From: Apoderus coryli | Taxonomy: Eukaryota; Arthropoda; Insecta; Coleoptera; Attelabidae | Direction of reading: 5' to 3' | NCBI GenBank assembly: GCA_911728435.2 | Contig: OU452199.1 | Location: forward strand, 44,037,004 to 44,101,003 | DNA: 64,000 nt | In this document: piece by piece, positions 42,470 through 54,229 of the stretch | Position numbering within the stretch: position 1 is the first letter of the stretch | Layout: each line of letters starts with the position of its first letter | Translations under genes and position numbers: made by a program | Notes under the pieces: generated by a model | Databases searched by the model: none | What the model was told of the DNA's origin: nothing | What the model saw: only the letters and a program-made list of their open reading frames with translations

Positions 42470-44244
42470 ATTATTATTATTTTTATCTTTAACTTTATTG
42501 TCATAAAAGAATCACAAAAGTTCTTGTAGACAAAGTCATACTTAAATTAATATATAACAAAGACGTATACAAGTACAAAAGATTAATGTAATTAATCGTT
42601 TGAAACACAATATAACAAAAATATTTTAAAAACATACGTAAACCTACTACATTATGTTGTCAGTGTTAGTAGGAAGGCAAGAGTAAAATCTCAAATCCCC
42701 CAAACATTCATGAAGTAAAATATGTAACTAACAACACAACATAAATATATATATAAATGCAAGTAGCAGAACAGAAAAGACATAATACATTAAAATCATC
42801 AAACCAAGCCAAAAGCGAATCAACACAACAAAATCAGAACAAACACTACCACGCATCAGCAAAGTAGTCCTCCAGCGAGTAATAGGCCTTCTCAAGAAGA
42901 ACGCGCCTAACAGCCTCCCTAAATTGCTTGAGATTTTTTACAGCCGTCAAGTTTGGCGGCAAATGATTGTACATTCTGCGACTGTCATAAAGGAGTGATT
43001 TCTTTACCAAGGCAGACCTCGGTATAGGCAAGTGCACCCGCTGAACTAGTCTCGTGGGATATGGGTGACTAGGTGGAGCTGAGCTGTTAATGTTTCTTAC
43101 ATTTTTATGAATAAGACATACAGTTTCTAAAATGAAAAGTGATGTAAGAGTCAATATTCTATGTTTTTTGAATAATTCTCTACAGCTTGCAGTAAAATCT
43201 GTCATACACATATAACGAACAGCCCGCTTCTGCAGTGTAAATATACTCTTAAACAAAGTTCGGCTACAAATACCCCAGAACGCTATTCCATATCGAAGAT
43301 ACGCCACCACTAAAGAAAAATACACATTTCGTGCAACTTTCAGTCCAAGAGCCCCTGACACAACTCTCAAAGCATAACAGCCAGATGAAACCTTTTTGCC
43401 CAACAGTTTAACATGTTCATCAAACTTCAGCTTTAAATCAATTTGGTGTCCCAAAAATTTAACACAATTAGGACTATTAATATGGTTATTTTCAAATAGC
43501 AAATCATCAAATTTAAAATTAAAAGATAATACATGTGTTTTTGATAAATTAAATGAGAGATAATTCGAATCGCACCATTCCTTTAACTTTCCCAAATCAC
43601 TTCGAATGTTTTCTTTGACAACATTAGCATCTCTATCATGCCAAAGGAGTGTCGTATCATCCGTAAACAGCGTAAAGCTTCCCGTTAGTCCAACAGTGGT
43701 AATGTCGTTAATATAAAGAAGAAAAAGAACAGGACCCAAAACAGACCCCTGTGGCACTCCGCAAGGCACACACATACTATCAGACATACCACTTTCAAAC
43801 CTGACCAGTTGCCTTCGGTCAGTCAAATAAGAATGAAACCAGTCCAAAGGTGCACCCCTAACACCATAAAACTCAAGCTTCCTGAGAAGGATGCTGTGAT
43901 CTACACAATCAAACGCCTTTGAAAAATCGCAAAATACTCCGGCAACTGCTCTATTCTCATTAAGCTGGGAATAAACATTCTCGAGAAAAGAAAATATGGC
44001 ATCCGAAGTGCTCCTGGCGCTCTGGAAGCCAAACTGCTCCGATGTTATTATATTATTGGCTCTGAGAAAGGAGTCGCTTTTTGACTAGCTTTTCGATTAT
44101 TTTGGAAAAAGTTGACAGTAAAGATATGGGCCTGAAATTTGATGGATTTTCAGTTTCACCACTCTTATGTAATGGTATAACCAATGCGGTTTTTAGGCAT
44201 GCAGGAAATACACCTCGTAAAAAAGATCCCGTTTCCATATTGTC
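42470..44244 (-). mobile_element. 5'-truncated Jockey/CR1-like LINE with ATT tail
   Basis: Minus-strand coding runs from an early RT block at 44053-44247 (KTALVIPLHKSGE, FRPISLLSTFSKIIEKLVKK) through a broken middle to the long frame at 42846-43847. The 3' UTR ends near 42470 with AATAAAG and ATAATAATAATG. The 5' end abuts a second LINE in the other orientation at about 44245. Confidence 0.75.
42846..43847 (-). CDS. LINE reverse transcriptase C-terminal part, 333 residues
   Basis: An open frame with GVPQGSVLGPVLFLLYINDI, then SFTLFTDDTTLLWHDRD, where the catalytic block reads FTDD rather than the usual FADD; both Asp residues are kept. Downstream come WCDSNYLSFNLSKT, VKFLGHQIDLKLKFDEHV, VAYLRYGIAFWG and FTLQKRAVRYM, the palm to thumb order of Jockey/CR1-group LINEs, and a C-terminus ending LEDYFADAW. 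The frame starts inside the domain, because the upstream part is separated by stops, so the copy is not autonomous. Confidence 0.7.
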   Translation of the reverse strand: MDWFHSYLTDRRQLVRFESGMSDSMCVPCGVPQGSVLGPVLFLLYINDITTVGLTGSFTLFTDDTTLLWHDRDANVVKENIRSDLGKLKEWCDSNYLSFNLSKTHVLSFNFKFDDLLFENNHINSPNCVKFLGHQIDLKLKFDEHVKLLGKKVSSGCYALRVVSGALGLKVARNVYFSLVVAYLRYGIAFWGICSRTLFKSIFTLQKRAVRYMCMTDFTASCRELFKKHRILTLTSLFILETVCLIHKNVRNINSSAPPSHPYPTRLVQRVHLPIPRSALVKKSLLYDSRRMYNHLPPNLTAVKNLKQFREAVRRVLLEKAYYSLEDYFADAW

Positions 44245-45420
44245 CAAATTCTCGAAGGTATTTGAAACGGTACTACACCGTAAATTATTTAATCAAATAA
44301 AACATCTCATTGTTGTGAATCAACATGGATTTTATCGGTGCGGGTCTTCAGGTCTTTACGGATTTTCTAAGGTGTTTGATAGGTTGGACCATGGAGTTTT
44401 GAGGCGGAAACTGAAATTGGATTCGTAAATGACCTTATCTTGTTTTTCGATTCATATCTCTCTGGTAGGAGAATTTGTTGAGTATAATGGGTTCAGATCG
44501 AAACAGGTTGTCGCGACAATTGGGCCCCCCAGGGTAGTATCTCGCCCCTTTGTTGTTCGCAATATACATCAACGCTATAGTGGACAGCATTGCGAACCCG
44601 TGTTTATTATTTGCAGACGATCTGAAGATCTGCTCCAGGGTTGAGACATATATGAAGATTGTTTGCGGCTTCAGTCGGATTTGCTGATGCTGGAGTTGGT
44701 GCATGCACAATAAGTTGCCTCTAAATTCTGGAAAGTGCAAACGTGTGATAATAACAAGGAGATGCCAACCTATAGAATATCAATACACAATTAATAGTTC
44801 AATTCTTGATAGATGCATGATTTCGAAGGATCAGGGTGGAACTAGTGATTGCGAATTATCATTCAATCACCAACATAAGTAAAAGTTCTCTACGAGTTTT
44901 GGTATTTATTTTGCGATCCACTGGTGGTTTTCAGAATCCAGGTTGTCTTATAACACTTTACCGTGCGTTGGTCAGATCCAAATTGGAATAGGCTGCAGTT
45001 ATCTTTTGTCCGATTTATCAAGTTCATATCAATAAGCTTGAACATGTGCAGCGTAAATTTGTAAGACATCTAGCTTTTAGGATCGATGGTCGCTCTATTC
45101 TGCTGAACAGATTTCAGTTCATATTAGTGGAATTTCGTAGAATTGTAGCATCTCAACTTTTGCTTTTTAAACTAATTGATTGTCCATACTTGTTGGAGCA
45201 AATTGATTTTAATGTTCCTCAATTTAACACAAGAAACTCATATTTATTTAGAAATCTCCAAATACATGCAAACTCTGAGAATGGAGCCCCAATATTGAAG
45301 GCCTCGAATTTTGTTGAGAAATTAACTATATTGAAGAGCATGTTGTGTAACATTTAATATTCGTCTTGTAATTGGGTGTATTTCTGTTAGGCAAATAAAG
45401 GATTATAATTATTATTATTC
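44245..45420 (+). pseudogene. Decayed LINE in head-to-head contact with the previous one
   Basis: Plus-strand pieces appear in order: ILSKFSKVFETVLHRKLFNQ and VNQHGF near 44250-44330, FSKVFDRLDHGVL, traces of the catalytic region at 44520-44640 (ICRRSEDLLQG, a shifted FADD block), LYRALVRSKLE near 44970, and KLEHVQRKFVRHLAFRIDG to the stop at 45357. The 3' end carries GCAAATAAAGGATTATAATT and an ATT-rich tail. Many shifts make it inactive. Confidence 0.65.
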
Positions 45421-46815
45421 TTAATACAAGCTTGTGCAGATCTCTCCTCGGGTCCTCTCCGTACTCTTCGACGTTTGTCCAACCTGTTCAGGCAAAAACG
45501 CGACTCAACTATGTATGAGTATTTTGCTCCAGGTAAATACAAAATTGTAATTCAATAGTGACCATCTTTCCTTTGGCTGATCTGTGAGAACGCAGCCTTC
45601 TTCTAACGGTTCCATTCGCGCATTCCTGAATTTGATTTCGAAGCATATTCGCACAACAGGTAAATATTTGTCACCACAGAGGCGGAAAATTTCCTGACTA
45701 GTTTTATTTTGAAAATTTTTCGCCGCCACTGCAAACGTCCTACCGGGTTTTAGTTCCTTTTTCTCGACTCTGTTTTACGAGTCCTTTTGATCAACTTTTG
45801 GAAGGTGGTGAAAAATTGAAGAGTGTAGTAGCTACCTGATATTTACGACAATACCTACATACCATCTAGCTTTCCGACCATCCTTCTTTCCTGCGACATT
45901 TATTATTTTCTTTTTTTTTCCTTCGTCCATTATGTTTTAATAATATATCTGCTTTTTGGTATATTCTTCCGTTTCCAGCATTGAAATATGAAAAATGTCT
46001 CATTTTATTTGTGTAAAAGCCCATAATAAATATGGTTTTTTCATACGAATGACAGTAAAATTTAATTTTTGAACGTTTCATGAGCCTTTCATATATTTTT
46101 TTTTAATTTTCTATAGGAAAAGTCTCAGGATATATTTGCAGACAATGCTTATTTTATTTTTATAGGAGCGGCAATTTTCTTACGTACACGGAAAAACAAC
46201 AAGAATGTTAACGATAATTTTTTACTAAATATAGTAACCAATCAAATTTCTTAATTTTATATCATGTGTCAAATTTCATCCAATCACCTCTGGTTTACAG
46301 TGATAATACCCTACATGTGGTGTTTTCAGTTTTCAGTTTGGTGTTTTTTTTTATTAAAAATTAATTAAACGTCAAACTGACAACTGGCTTAAAAATTGCA
46401 TACAGCAAACCGAGTGACATGGCTTTTGGTTACAACATTTATATTCAAATTTAGACATATTAAATTTTTAGTACCTTAATCCTATCCTGCATAGAAGAGT
46501 AGTTTAGTGATAACAAAAAATACACAAAACTGATATACTTAGTTTTGTCTTGAGAATGAATAGTTTTTGTTATTTGGACACACCTAATACTTTTTACCGT
46601 TATTCAACGATATTCTGACAGAATGTATATACTCGTATCACCCAACAGAGATAAAATTGCACTATGTTCCGTGAAAATATCACGTTTTGATTCAAACTAT
46701 TTCCATTAAAAAACACGAATATTTAACAGAGCACACTTTAACTGTTTAAACGTTGACTTTCTAATAATATACCAAAAAATACAATCAAATCAAAAAAATA
46801 TGTATAGAAAATATT
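45421..46815. other. Intron 3 sequence; one unexplained GC-richer frame
   Basis: A minus-strand frame at 45505-45760 (with AKNFQNKTSQEIFRLCGDKY and PVVRICFEIKFRNARM) is more codon-like than its surroundings, but I know no family for it. The rest is AT-rich. The upstream part of the Crypton was not found here. Confidence 0.35.
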
Positions 46816-48147
46816 TCTCCAGTTTTGTGCGACCAGAGAATACGAACTGAATGCTGAAACGAGTTTGCATAATTTGGCTAATATATTGAAAGATTATGCG
46901 GTAAATATGAGAAAAGCCGAGGGAACTGAATATAAAGAAGCAACTGTAAAAACAATTTTGAATACTACGAGTAGGCTACTCCAGGAAAAATACTTCAATG
47001 ACTTCAAAGTTGTATTCGACCCGTTTACCAGTGTGATATTCAAAAATGCGCGAGATGCAAGAAATGCAAAACGTAAAAGATTACAGCAGGATCCAAACAA
47101 ACCAAAATGCAGTTCATCAAATTTGAGTTCAAGTGATTTGGCTAGAATCATTGGATTATGGGATGAATGTACACCAGAAGGTTTACAAAAATTTTTTGCC
47201 ATATTGTAGCTGTTGAGTTAGCTTGGCGAGGTGGTGAACCAGCTGATTGCCTTATAGATTATTTCACGATTGAGAAAAATAATGATGGAACGCCAACCAA
47301 CAGAATTGAATACAATCCAATATTCAGTAAAACATGCCAAGGAGGATCGAAAAGTTGTACAAATAGTAAGTGGCTTGTTCCAAATATTGCAAACGAAAGT
47401 GCATGCCCTGTTCGGTTATTCCATAAATTATTCTTCAAAAGGGGGAAAAATATTACTTCCAGTCGCCTATTCTTATAATAATAATAATGTTTATTAAGCC
47501 AACATGTACAAATCATAATACAATGTGTATATACAATAAGTATATAAGAAAATACATTTTCTTTTTTAATTGTAGTTATTATTGGTCAAAAAAACACAAA
47601 GATCCAACCACGGAAATCAACTTAATGATTTGTGTGCGGTGTAATATTCATGTTTAATATAAAGTTTTCTTGAATTAGACACAGAGTAGTAGTCTCATAA
47701 TAATTTCATTGAAATTAATGATAACATATATGTTGAAATATTAAAAATAACACCAAAACTAAAAACAAATGCATAATCAGTCCCCCACCAAAATTAGTAT
47801 ATGAGAAAAGCAGAACACACAAGAAACAAATCAAAATTCCTTGAGACCCAATCGTTTCTGGAAATCCGAAAGTGATACATGGTTACAATATACCGGTAGG
47901 CAAGAACACAATTAATATGTACACCAAATCATCCAATCATTCGAACAGATCAACTGCAGTTAGCCATTTGGCAAATAAAGGAATTCCTGAACAGCAATTA
48001 ATCAAAATAACAGGACATTGCAGCTCTAATTCGATTAAACCGTACTTGAATATTAACCAAGAACGCCATGGTGAAATAATCAACACCATTCTTCAACAGT
48101 GGAAATTAACAATCCGTCAACTTCAGAAAACTCTTCTTTCAATTTAA
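46816..48147 (+). pseudogene. Crypton tyrosine recombinase, broken by frameshift and insertion
   Basis: From 46816 (just after an acceptor-like TTTCTCCAG) the frame reads FCATREYELNAETSLHNLAN, VNMRKAEGTEYKEATVKT, KNARDARNAKRKRLQQDP and LARIIGLWDECTPEGLQK. A shift near 47200 leads to VAVELAWRGGEPADCLID, holding the first catalytic Arg. After an insertion at 47478-47871 come SSNHSNRSTAVSHLANKGIP (the HxxR pair), LIKITGHCSSNSIKPY (His and the probable nucleophile Tyr) and QERHGEII. This order is that of Crypton recombinases, related to the QRICH1/ZMYM/KIAA1958 domain. Cryptons move through circular DNA by tyrosine recombination without a DDE transposase. Confidence 0.65.
47478..47871 (-). mobile_element. 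LINE 3'-UTR-only insertion inside the Crypton
   Basis: The plus strand starts TTATAATAATAATAATG then TTTATTAAGCC, so the minus strand ends with AATAAA and an ATT-rich tail, the 3' end style of the LINEs at 42470 and 44245. No coding part is recognised over about 390 bp. Crypton sequence is interrupted exactly across this interval. Confidence 0.5.
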
Positions 48148-48327
48148 TATTTACCAATTGTACTTTTCAACTTAGACCAATTGTACTTTTCACAACTGTA
48201 GTTTTAAATAAAAATGAATAATATTTGTTTGACTAAAACTAATACATTTTGTATTGAAAATTATTAAACGTCAGATTGACAATCAAATTTTTGATATCTA
48301 CAAAGTTAAAAATTATCTTATCGAATA

Positions 48328-48495
48328 CTCCTCAGGCCTTGACAAATACTCAAAATTTTTTCATAGAGAATCCTTCAAGCGAGTAGCTCAAGGATAATAG
48401 CCCTCGGCCTGCGGCGTTGGGCTATTATCAAGCAACACGCTTTCGGCATTCTCTATGACAAAATTATCTCGGTATTATCAAGACCCTAGGGAAAA
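48328..48495. repeat. Compact imperfect palindrome of about 165 bp
   Basis: The left arm and the reverse complement of the right arm can be aligned over their full lengths. Shared blocks include TCATAGAGAAT and GATAATAGCCC, meeting at a GC-rich loop, TCGGCCTGCGGCGTT. It has no coding capacity. It looks like a small foldback unit and would form a strong hairpin in either strand. Confidence 0.6.
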
Positions 48496-48599
48496 TTCAA
48501 CTTAGTAAAGGTTGTTTTTATAGAGGTATATAACTTTGAAATAGAATAAAACAAAGATGAATTTTGTAAATTGACATGAAATTTACTTTATTCAAAAGA

Positions 48600-48990
48600 T
48601 AATCTTCTGACATTAACATATGACTTCTAGCATATGACCGCCACGGCTGGCTCGGACGTACCTAGTCTAATCTGGAGGTCCAATTTTCGATTATTTTTTC
48701 CAACATTTGTGGCCGTATATCGGAAATATCTTGATAATACTCTTTAGCATTAGCATATAGATCTGAAGGTACGTAAATTGCCACTTAAGATTTACTAAAT
48801 AATGTCGATCAAATATAACTGGCACCAGAGAAACTGGGAACGGCCCTGACACCAGCCCCTTCTTAATATGTTTGAAATAAATATTAATATCCAAGTTTGC
48901 AATTAACTTCCCCAAATTTAGCGAAAACTCTAACAAAAGAGATTCTCGGTTTTTCTTTTCTCGTTTACAGTTCAAGTCTAAATTAGAAAT
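48600..48990 (-). pseudogene. Possible transposase C-terminus, decayed
   Basis: The minus strand reads FDRHYLVNLKWQFTYLQIYM, MLKSIIKIFPIYGHKCWKK and, in the same frame past stops, RYVRASRGGHMLEVIC. The last block recalls the RxxRASRGGHMPE ending of an insect DNA-transposon protein family. Upstream catalytic blocks are not visible, so the assignment is tentative. Confidence 0.35.
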
Positions 48991-49589
48991 AAAAGATTTA
49001 TTCCCTACTCAACCCCTCCATGATATTGTATTGTCGTGAAACAGGAAACGGGAAAACAAAATCTTGACTGGGTGACTAAACACAACATTGTGTCAATGCT
49101 GTTCCATTGTGGAAATTAACATAAAACTGAAAAGTTCTTAAATTATTCGTGTAATTATTACGGCAAAATGCGGATTTGCAAACGGTATTGTTTGGCGATT
49201 AACAGACTTTAATTTGTGATTTATTGTTTTCCTGAACAAAGGTTGCGTTAATTTAGCAACAGATTTTCTCTGTTATAAGGTTGCACCATAGTATTCTGCA
49301 CCTTATTCTTTATAATCAACATCGGATTCCGTCTCAAAAGATGGTCGACATTATTTTACCTTAAATGGTGTCTGCTTGGACTTCATATTGATGAACCCAA
49401 GTTGCGACTCTCAACAGCAACAATCGCAGCTATCAAACAACTTTATCTTCACTATAGAAGTTCATAAACATCTAGAACATTCCACACGCTGTTGTTACCT
49501 GCGCTGGCATAAGCATCGTCATGCAGAGTCTTAAGATACTAAAATACGGATACTCTAACCATTTTTGTGACTTTTCTCTTCAACAATTT

Positions 49590-49760
49590 TTGTCATCTTC
49601 TCGTGAAACCACGGTTGTTCCAAGATTTCCCGTAAACCGATGACGTGTCTTCCATAATGGTTCGAACTGACTTGGCTTGCATAGTCAGGAACTCCATAAC
49701 AGCGAGGTGTTCGATTTTCTCGTTGTTTTTACTTTTCTTCCCGATTGACTTGCTTCATCG
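49590..49760 (-). pseudogene. Mariner-type transposase N-terminus relic
   Basis: The minus strand reads KIEHLAVMEFLTMQAKSVRT then IMEDTSSVYGKSW, resembling the first helix-turn-helix of mariner transposases (AVIxFLTxxGxxxxEIxxxMxxVYG). No catalytic part follows at lower coordinates. Confidence 0.4.
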
Positions 49761-49791
49761 TGGACAGTTCAAAGATCAATGATCCAAATAA

Positions 49792-50922
49792 GCCCAGTAA
49801 ACACATATACGTAAATTAAACGTTGATTCAACGTGTCAGTCGTTGATAATTGGTTCTACGTTAGAAAAGTAACGGTTTATTTTAAGTTTAATTTTACACC
49901 GTTCAGTTTAAACGTTATAGACATGTGCATTTATTATGTTTAAGTAACTTTGTATATGTATTATAAATAAACCATAAAATAAAAACGTTTGTTTTAGGTG
50001 TTTTTTAAACGCGTGTCAAACATTGGCAAAATTAAATATGTTTATAAAACGTTTTTTATGTAATTTATAATATACCGATATTTATAGCTAAAATATCGTT
50101 AGAAAATGTTCATTAGAGGCGACAATGAAAACGTTAAAATGGCGTTTTTTAAGTATTTTATAATAATCCGAAAATTACAGTTAAGGTAACGTGTAAAATA
50201 AACCAAAAAGTTGGATTGTTGGTTGTAAATATGCAAAAATCCGTTTGTTTTTTTTTGTGTTACTCAATATTTTTATATAAAATATTGTCAAAAAGAAATT
50301 ACAAAAATTATTCGATACAACGTAAGTTTCGGCGACAGAAAGCGGCATAGTTCGCCGAAACATGCATTATTGTGTCGTATAATTTTGTAAGATATATTTG
50401 ACCACAATATTTAATATTCAAAAATACCCAAATGTTTATATTTTTTGGTTTAACTATTTAACAAAAAGAGCATTATTTTTTCATCAAACTTTTATACCAA
50501 CCCAACAATGGAAATCTGGTAGTTTTATTGATTTTATCAACGTATATTAAACGTTACAAAAATATATAAAAGCAATTTTAAATAACGTGAAATCAAACGT
50601 TATTTAAATGTTTCTAAAATGCGTAATTAATACGATTACACAAACGTTTTTTTAAAGCTAATAATTAACGTTTGTGTAATCGTATTATTAACGTATTTCG
50701 AAACGTATAAAAAACGTTTGATTTCACCGTTGAATATATATACATAAATACGTTCAATACACGTATTTTTTAAAGCATTCAACTAACGTTTCGTAATTCG
50801 TGTTCTGTAACGTGAAAAAGTGCGACATATCAAAGTCAAATGTACGTATCCAATGTACCTATTTCTGGAAAGGTGTTTTGTAATGATAAACGTTAAATAA
50901 ACGTATTTGTGTTTACTCGGAG
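49792..50922. mobile_element. Palindromic TIR element rich in AACGTT motifs
   Basis: Ends are inverted repeats of about 30 bp around AGTAAACACA, TACGT and AACGTT. The body contains many copies of AAACGTT or AACGTTT in both orientations, densest towards the ends. The centre (about 50295-50385) is a hairpin with TTTCGGCGA and TCGCCGAAA as inner arms. Much of each half can be paired with the other. No coding frame of note. It is a non-autonomous DNA element whose subterminal motif could be the transposase-binding site. Confidence 0.6.
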
Positions 50923-51096
50923 ATAAACTTCTCGTTCCCTCAATTCAGCGGAATTAAAAAGGCAACTCGTAAACCCATGTAAACGATAAAAGAAGTCAAG
51001 AAAAATGTAAATTGATGGTCATGACATTGTGATTCATTTTGTAAAACTGTAATATATTTTGCAAATGGTTTCTTCATTCAAATCGATTTGTTTCAG

Positions 51097-51384
51097 AGGC
51101 ACTAGCCGAAATCCAAGGAGCTCCTGACCTATACATCAGAGCCGGATCATCCTTGAAGCTGGTATGTACATTACAACACTCGACCGAACCACCGGCATTC
51201 GTTTTCTGGTACCATGAACAACGCATGATCAACTACGATCCAGGTGTCAGTGTAAAGGAGGGACGTAGTTCCAGTATTTTGCATCTGATGGATGCTGATA
51301 AGAGTCATAATGGGAATTACACGTGTGGTCCCAGTAATGCGGTACCGGCATCCATAAATGTGCACGTGCTAAATGCCACGGCAG
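51097..51384 (+). CDS. DPR-family protein, exon 4 (Ig2)
   Basis: The acceptor TTGTTTCAG ends at 51096 and the donor GTGAGG starts at 51385. Residues 176-271 form the second Ig domain: ALAEIQGAPDLYIRAGSSLK, LVC (Cys199), STEPPAFVFWYHEQRMINYD, SSSILHLMDADKSHNGNYTC (Cys252) and GPSNAVPASINVHVLNATA. GAPDLY, FWYH and MINYD are usual in DPR second domains. NYT and NAT are possible N-glycosylation sites. The exon starts in phase 1 and ends in phase 1, matching its neighbours. Confidence 0.9.
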
Positions 51385-52794
51385 GTGAGGACATTTATAC
51401 TTGTATGTGTGAGTGATGCTAGGGAAACTTACAAGTTAGGAAGGCCCAGTCGCGAGAGATGACGATCCAAACTCATATATCCAAAAGCTGACTGGTCCTT
51501 GACTTATATGAATTCCTGACCACCTTCGAATGTAGCAAACCTGCATGGACGATTTTGTAAATGTTTTAAACTATGCTAGTTTCATGTTGTAGTCTGAAAA
51601 ATGCTCCTTTTTCTTTTTTGCCATTTAATTTCCTTTAGAACGAGATTCGCCAGGAATCTGGATCATAGTCAGATTATATTTTCTTCCGATATTAGACCAG
51701 GATAACTTACAGAACAAATGAACTTACAATTGTTACAAGACAGTGTTTTGAACGAGAATGAGTTGAAATTTCACCGATATGAGACGTCTCATCACTATAC
51801 CAATGCTCTTCGTTGGTAGTTAGAAGATGAGATGTATGTATGGTTCGAAAAGGATTAGTGGGGTGGCCCGCAAGACCTGACCGGTCCTGAGGAAGGTCTT
51901 GAAAAAGGTGGCGCAAAACATCATCTTAAAGTTTACATGATAATATCCAAAAACCGTTGTTAAAAGTCAATTGTATTTTGGTTCTTATCCATAAAGAAAC
52001 CGAAGGTATATCAAAAGTATGTGTTGAAATTGGTAAAACAAAGATTTAGTGTACGTGTTCAATCAAGGATTGTAGGTTATCTATGTTTTAAGCAAACAGA
52101 GATACAGAGAGAGGGAGATATGCAATTTGACATAATATGCAAAAATATCCACACACCGTTCTCTAGAGGAATCCCTGTTTAAAAGTAATTTGCAACACAC
52201 CTCTTACACCTATTAGTATTACTAAAATGTCCCGACATACTTGTATAGAGCGCAGTAATAGTAATATGGCATTGCTGGTGCATACGAAGCAATCAAGCTA
52301 TCGAAACAAAACTGCTGCTTTTATATCAGTTCCACGTAGTAATAATATACTCGGTATAAATCGAAGCGAAAAACACTTTCAGTAAAATATCGACGCTCTT
52401 ATTACATCTTCAATAGATGAAGGACGTACAGTGAATTGTGCCTGGCCGTATTGAGAGGAAATGGATCAGAGTTACATGATGGTCAAAGTATATTTGTTGA
52501 ATCAGGCATGTTCCTTTACTGTAAATAGAGAAAATTGTTATGATTTTTAAGTAAAAAGCAAATAAATGCATTGGCGCAGTCGACGTTGAGGCGTTTTTGG
52601 CTTGGTTTATAATTAAGAACAACTTTTAGCAAAAACAGTGGTTAAGGAAACACAATCACTGTTAAAACAGGCGAGGGTGGATTCTGAGCAACGTTGCAGC
52701 AACTTAATTACTTGATGGTGTGCCGCCAACCTTTTGAGCTTTAGCATTGCGAAAAAAAAAGCTGTGTCATATATAGGTACGCTGCACTTAATAA
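51385..52794. other. Start of intron 4; no gene recognised
   Basis: A minus-strand frame at 51707-51916 and another at 52410-52622 have no recognised motif. No transposon ends were found. Confidence 0.35.
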
Positions 52795-53400
52795 TAATGG
52801 CACTATTGACATCGTTTCCTTTGTGAGATTTCTGGGTCTTGTTGTGGACATCTTCCTAAAGTGGAACTTGGACATCGATGCGTTATCAAAACAATTAAGC
52901 TCTGCCTGTTTTGCGTTAAGATCAGTTTCCAAAGAACTTAACTTGTCAACTTCCAATCGACTTTTCACTCTTCGAATTCCATCTTCGATACGTTTTCTCA
53001 TTCTGGGGCACATGCTGTGCAACACAATTTGCATTTGGGTTTTAGATTACAAAAAAAGGCTGTTCAATATTTTCTGAGATGCGCTTTATCTGCCAGCCCC
53101 ATCCTCTCAATTAATCAAAAGCTCCATTCTATAACGTAGAGAAAATGTACAACCATCTGCCAATAGTAATCAAATGCTTATCAGCCCTTCCTAAATTCCG
53201 TAAAGCTCTAAAAATTTAGAAAGAGCCTTTTATGCAGTTTTTAGAATTGCATAATTTTGAGCAATCATTGCGAATCATTGCCTATAGTTAATTAGTATTT
53301 TATGTATTACGTAATTATAGTTATTTTTGCTTTATTTGACTATCTTTGCGGTTATGTAATTGTTTTTTGCTTTGTCTCTATTTATTTATTTATGTAACTG
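52795..53400 (+). pseudogene. LINE thumb/C-terminal fragment
   Basis: The plus strand reads FVRFLGLVVDIFLKWNLDID, ALSKQLSSACFALRSVSKEL and, in other frames, blocks matching RKMYNHLP and KCLSALPKFRKALKNL. This is the region after the catalytic domain in Jockey/CR1-like LINEs, similar to 42846-43847. It is 5'-truncated and frameshifted, with an AT-rich 3' UTR to about 53400. Confidence 0.6.
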
Positions 53401-54229
53401 TACAATATATATCATTGTTATCATGAATCTTATGATTTGTTGATTTGCAACAATCTTGTCTAAAAATTATTGCATTAATTTCTTGACAATTATATATTCA
53501 TTCATTTATTTTATTAAAATGAAAGACAATATTCTATTTAACTCTCCAATAAATTTAGCTCTCAGTTCTTCCAAAAAGTAATGGCCTCCATTTGTAGATG
53601 AAATTTTTCAAGAGTGGCAATTCAAATATTGCCACACACTTTTCCCATAATGACTAGGACCTTCATCCTGCTGGAACTAGCTTTCATTTACTGGACCCCT
53701 GCCGGCACAGAAGGTACAAGTTCTTCTCTTCGGAAATTTAGATATTTCAACCTCTTCTGGAGAGCACTTTTGTCGATTCAGTAGGTGTAGAATTTTTAGC
53801 AATCCTGAACATGACCAATCCTGTAGGCCATTAGAGTAAACCGATTGAAAAAAACTTTCCCGTCTCTTTTTTGCACTCTTTTACGCCCATTTAGAGTCCT
53901 GGCTTGATAATTACTGTCGAATTCAATGGATTTTCATGAAATCGGAAACTGAATTTCCAATAGTACGTTGTGCATGTTCTTCCAGTATTCTGCCAGATTT
54001 CGTTAATATTATATATAATGTACGTATAGCCTGCAGTAGTGTAGAACATTCTATACGTAATATCGACGTGGTACAGATTAGGATATAAGATTGGATTAAC
54101 GCTGAAAGTTCTCGTGCGAGGAATTTTAAATCCGTATATTTATTTGATTGCGTTACAGAAAATGTGTGATAAATGCAGGTTATTTTTAACGTTGCGGAAA
54201 ATTAAATAAATGGATCGAAATTATTTGCA
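53401..54229. other. Intron 4 sequence without recognised feature
   Basis: No open frame or repeat with a family signature was found. Confidence 0.35.
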
